Origin: Sphingomonas oryzagri
GTDB taxonomy: Bacteria; Pseudomonadota; Alphaproteobacteria; Sphingomonadales; Sphingomonadaceae
Length of the DNA: 64,000 bases
Direction of reading: 5' to 3'
NCBI RefSeq assembly: GCF_029906645.1
Contig: NZ_JARYGZ010000002.1
Location: 372,001-436,000, forward strand
Positions 63,476-64,000 of the stretch are shown piece by piece. The notes under the pieces were generated by a model. The model did no database searches. It saw only the letters and a list, made by a program, of their open reading frames with translations, and had not been told where the DNA came from. Every line of letters starts with the position of its first letter. The first letter of the stretch is position 1. Made by a program: the position numbers and the translations under genes.

Positions 63476-64000
63476 CTACATTTTGCCTTCGGGTTCCACC
63501 AGGGAGCGGATCGCATCGCGATCGGCATCGGTGGCGGGCGTGTAGACGACCATGCCCAGATCCGGCCGTCCGTCGATCGCGAAGGACGAATATTCGAGCG
63601 CGATCGTGCCCAGCACCGGGTGGCGCATCCGTTTGACCCCGTCACCGTGCAGCTGGACGTCGTTCTCGCGCCACATCCGCGCGAAATCCGGGCTGCGCGC
63701 GCACAATTCCTCGACCAGCGGCGCCACCTCGCGATCGGCCCCGGCGCGCGCCGCATCGACGCGGAAGGCGGCGACCACGCCGCGCGCCACGCTCTCCCAG
63801 TCGAACTGGATCTCGCGGACGCGCGGGTTGAGGAAGATCATGCGCAGGATGTTGCGCTGCCCCGGCGGCAGCGTTTCGTAGTCGGTGAGCACCGCCGCCG
63901 CCGCGCGATTCCATGCCACGACCTCCCATGTCGCGGTGCGGACGATGGCGGGGCTGTAGGGGATCGCGTCGAGCAGCCGCTGCAGGCGCGGGGTGAAGCC
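63476..64000 (-). CDS. XRE-family regulator with MmyB-like ligand-binding domain (3' part)
   Basis: The visible part is the MmyB-type C-terminal domain: PYSPAIVRTATWEVVAWNRAA, RNILRMIFLNPRVRE, and the RMRHPVLGTIALEYSSFAI segment; the N-terminal helix-turn-helix lies beyond the window. MmyB-type regulators bind small ligands, often fatty acids. It is chromosomal, immediately after the island, with its stop 9 bp past attR. Confidence 0.85.
   Translation of the reverse strand, partial: GFTPRLQRLLDAIPYSPAIVRTATWEVVAWNRAAAAVLTDYETLPPGQRNILRMIFLNPRVREIQFDWESVARGVVAAFRVDAARAGADREVAPLVEELCARSPDFARMWRENDVQLHGDGVKRMRHPVLGTIALEYSSFAIDGRPDLGMVVYTPATDADRDAIRSLVEPEGKM

Overview
The window looks like a chromosomal segment from a high-GC alphaproteobacterium of the Sphingomonadaceae (Sphingomonas-like). 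The evidence is the gene order leuS-lptE-holA / parB-parA-rsmG-mnmG-mnmE, the block ftsK-lolA-xthA-ribA, parS sites of the TGTTTCACGTGGAACA type, direct-repeat SOS boxes (GTTC-N7-GTTC) and the protein families present. This assignment is inferred from family recall, without a database search.

Region 1 (1-26725) is core chromosome. It runs from the start of a P-II gene with a near-consensus sigma-54 promoter, through recQ, rho, a TerC-like membrane protein, YggS, leuS-lptE-holA, the chromosome partition and tRNA-modification cluster, ribA, xthA, lolA, ftsK, a UbiH-type monooxygenase, and a Trm112 / LON-domain / CnoX-like cluster. It ends at a complete tRNA-Gly(GCC) gene (26726-26800).

Region 2 (26756-63467) is a genomic island of about 36.7 kb inserted at the 3' end of that tRNA. 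Its ends are a 46-bp perfect direct repeat (26756-26801 and 63422-63467), and a tyrosine integrase lies next to the right end. (a) 27112-37341 holds a phosphorothioate (Ssp-like) DNA modification and defence cassette. It encodes a cysteine desulfurase, a DUF4007 protein, a large P-loop ATPase and a DndC/SspD-type ATP pyrophosphatase. Ahead of these, in the same operon, lie a GIY-YIG nuclease with a long insertion and a DGQHR (DndB-like) protein. A convergent HNH nuclease follows. No SspE, DndD or DndE is recognisable, so the effector arrangement looks non-standard. A candidate SOS box lies upstream of the operon. (b) 37412-45370 is an SOS mutagenesis block: imuA-imuB-dnaE2, two SOS boxes, a SRAP-family protein that has lost its catalytic residues, a protein of unknown function, and an intact SRAP protein. 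(c) 46625-59978 is a heavy-metal resistance cluster. A MerR-type regulator sits between two promoters, each with the 19-bp -35/-10 spacer typical of MerR control. The cluster also encodes three CDF transporters, CzcCBA, DUF190, SRPBCC and ZIP proteins, and small secreted proteins. (d) 59979-61741 is the scar of a conjugative backbone: a hairpin-rich leader, a 5' fragment of ardC and a 5' fragment of trbB joined tail to tail by a deletion. (e) The integrase and attR close the island.

Region 3 (63476-64000) returns to the chromosome with the 3' part of an XRE/MmyB-type regulator.

Taken together, the island appears to combine three functions: backbone-marking defence, damage-inducible repair and mutagenesis, and Zn/Cd/Co-type metal efflux. 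The defence and mutagenesis blocks may share LexA control. No relaxase or secretion genes remain, so the island probably can no longer transfer itself.
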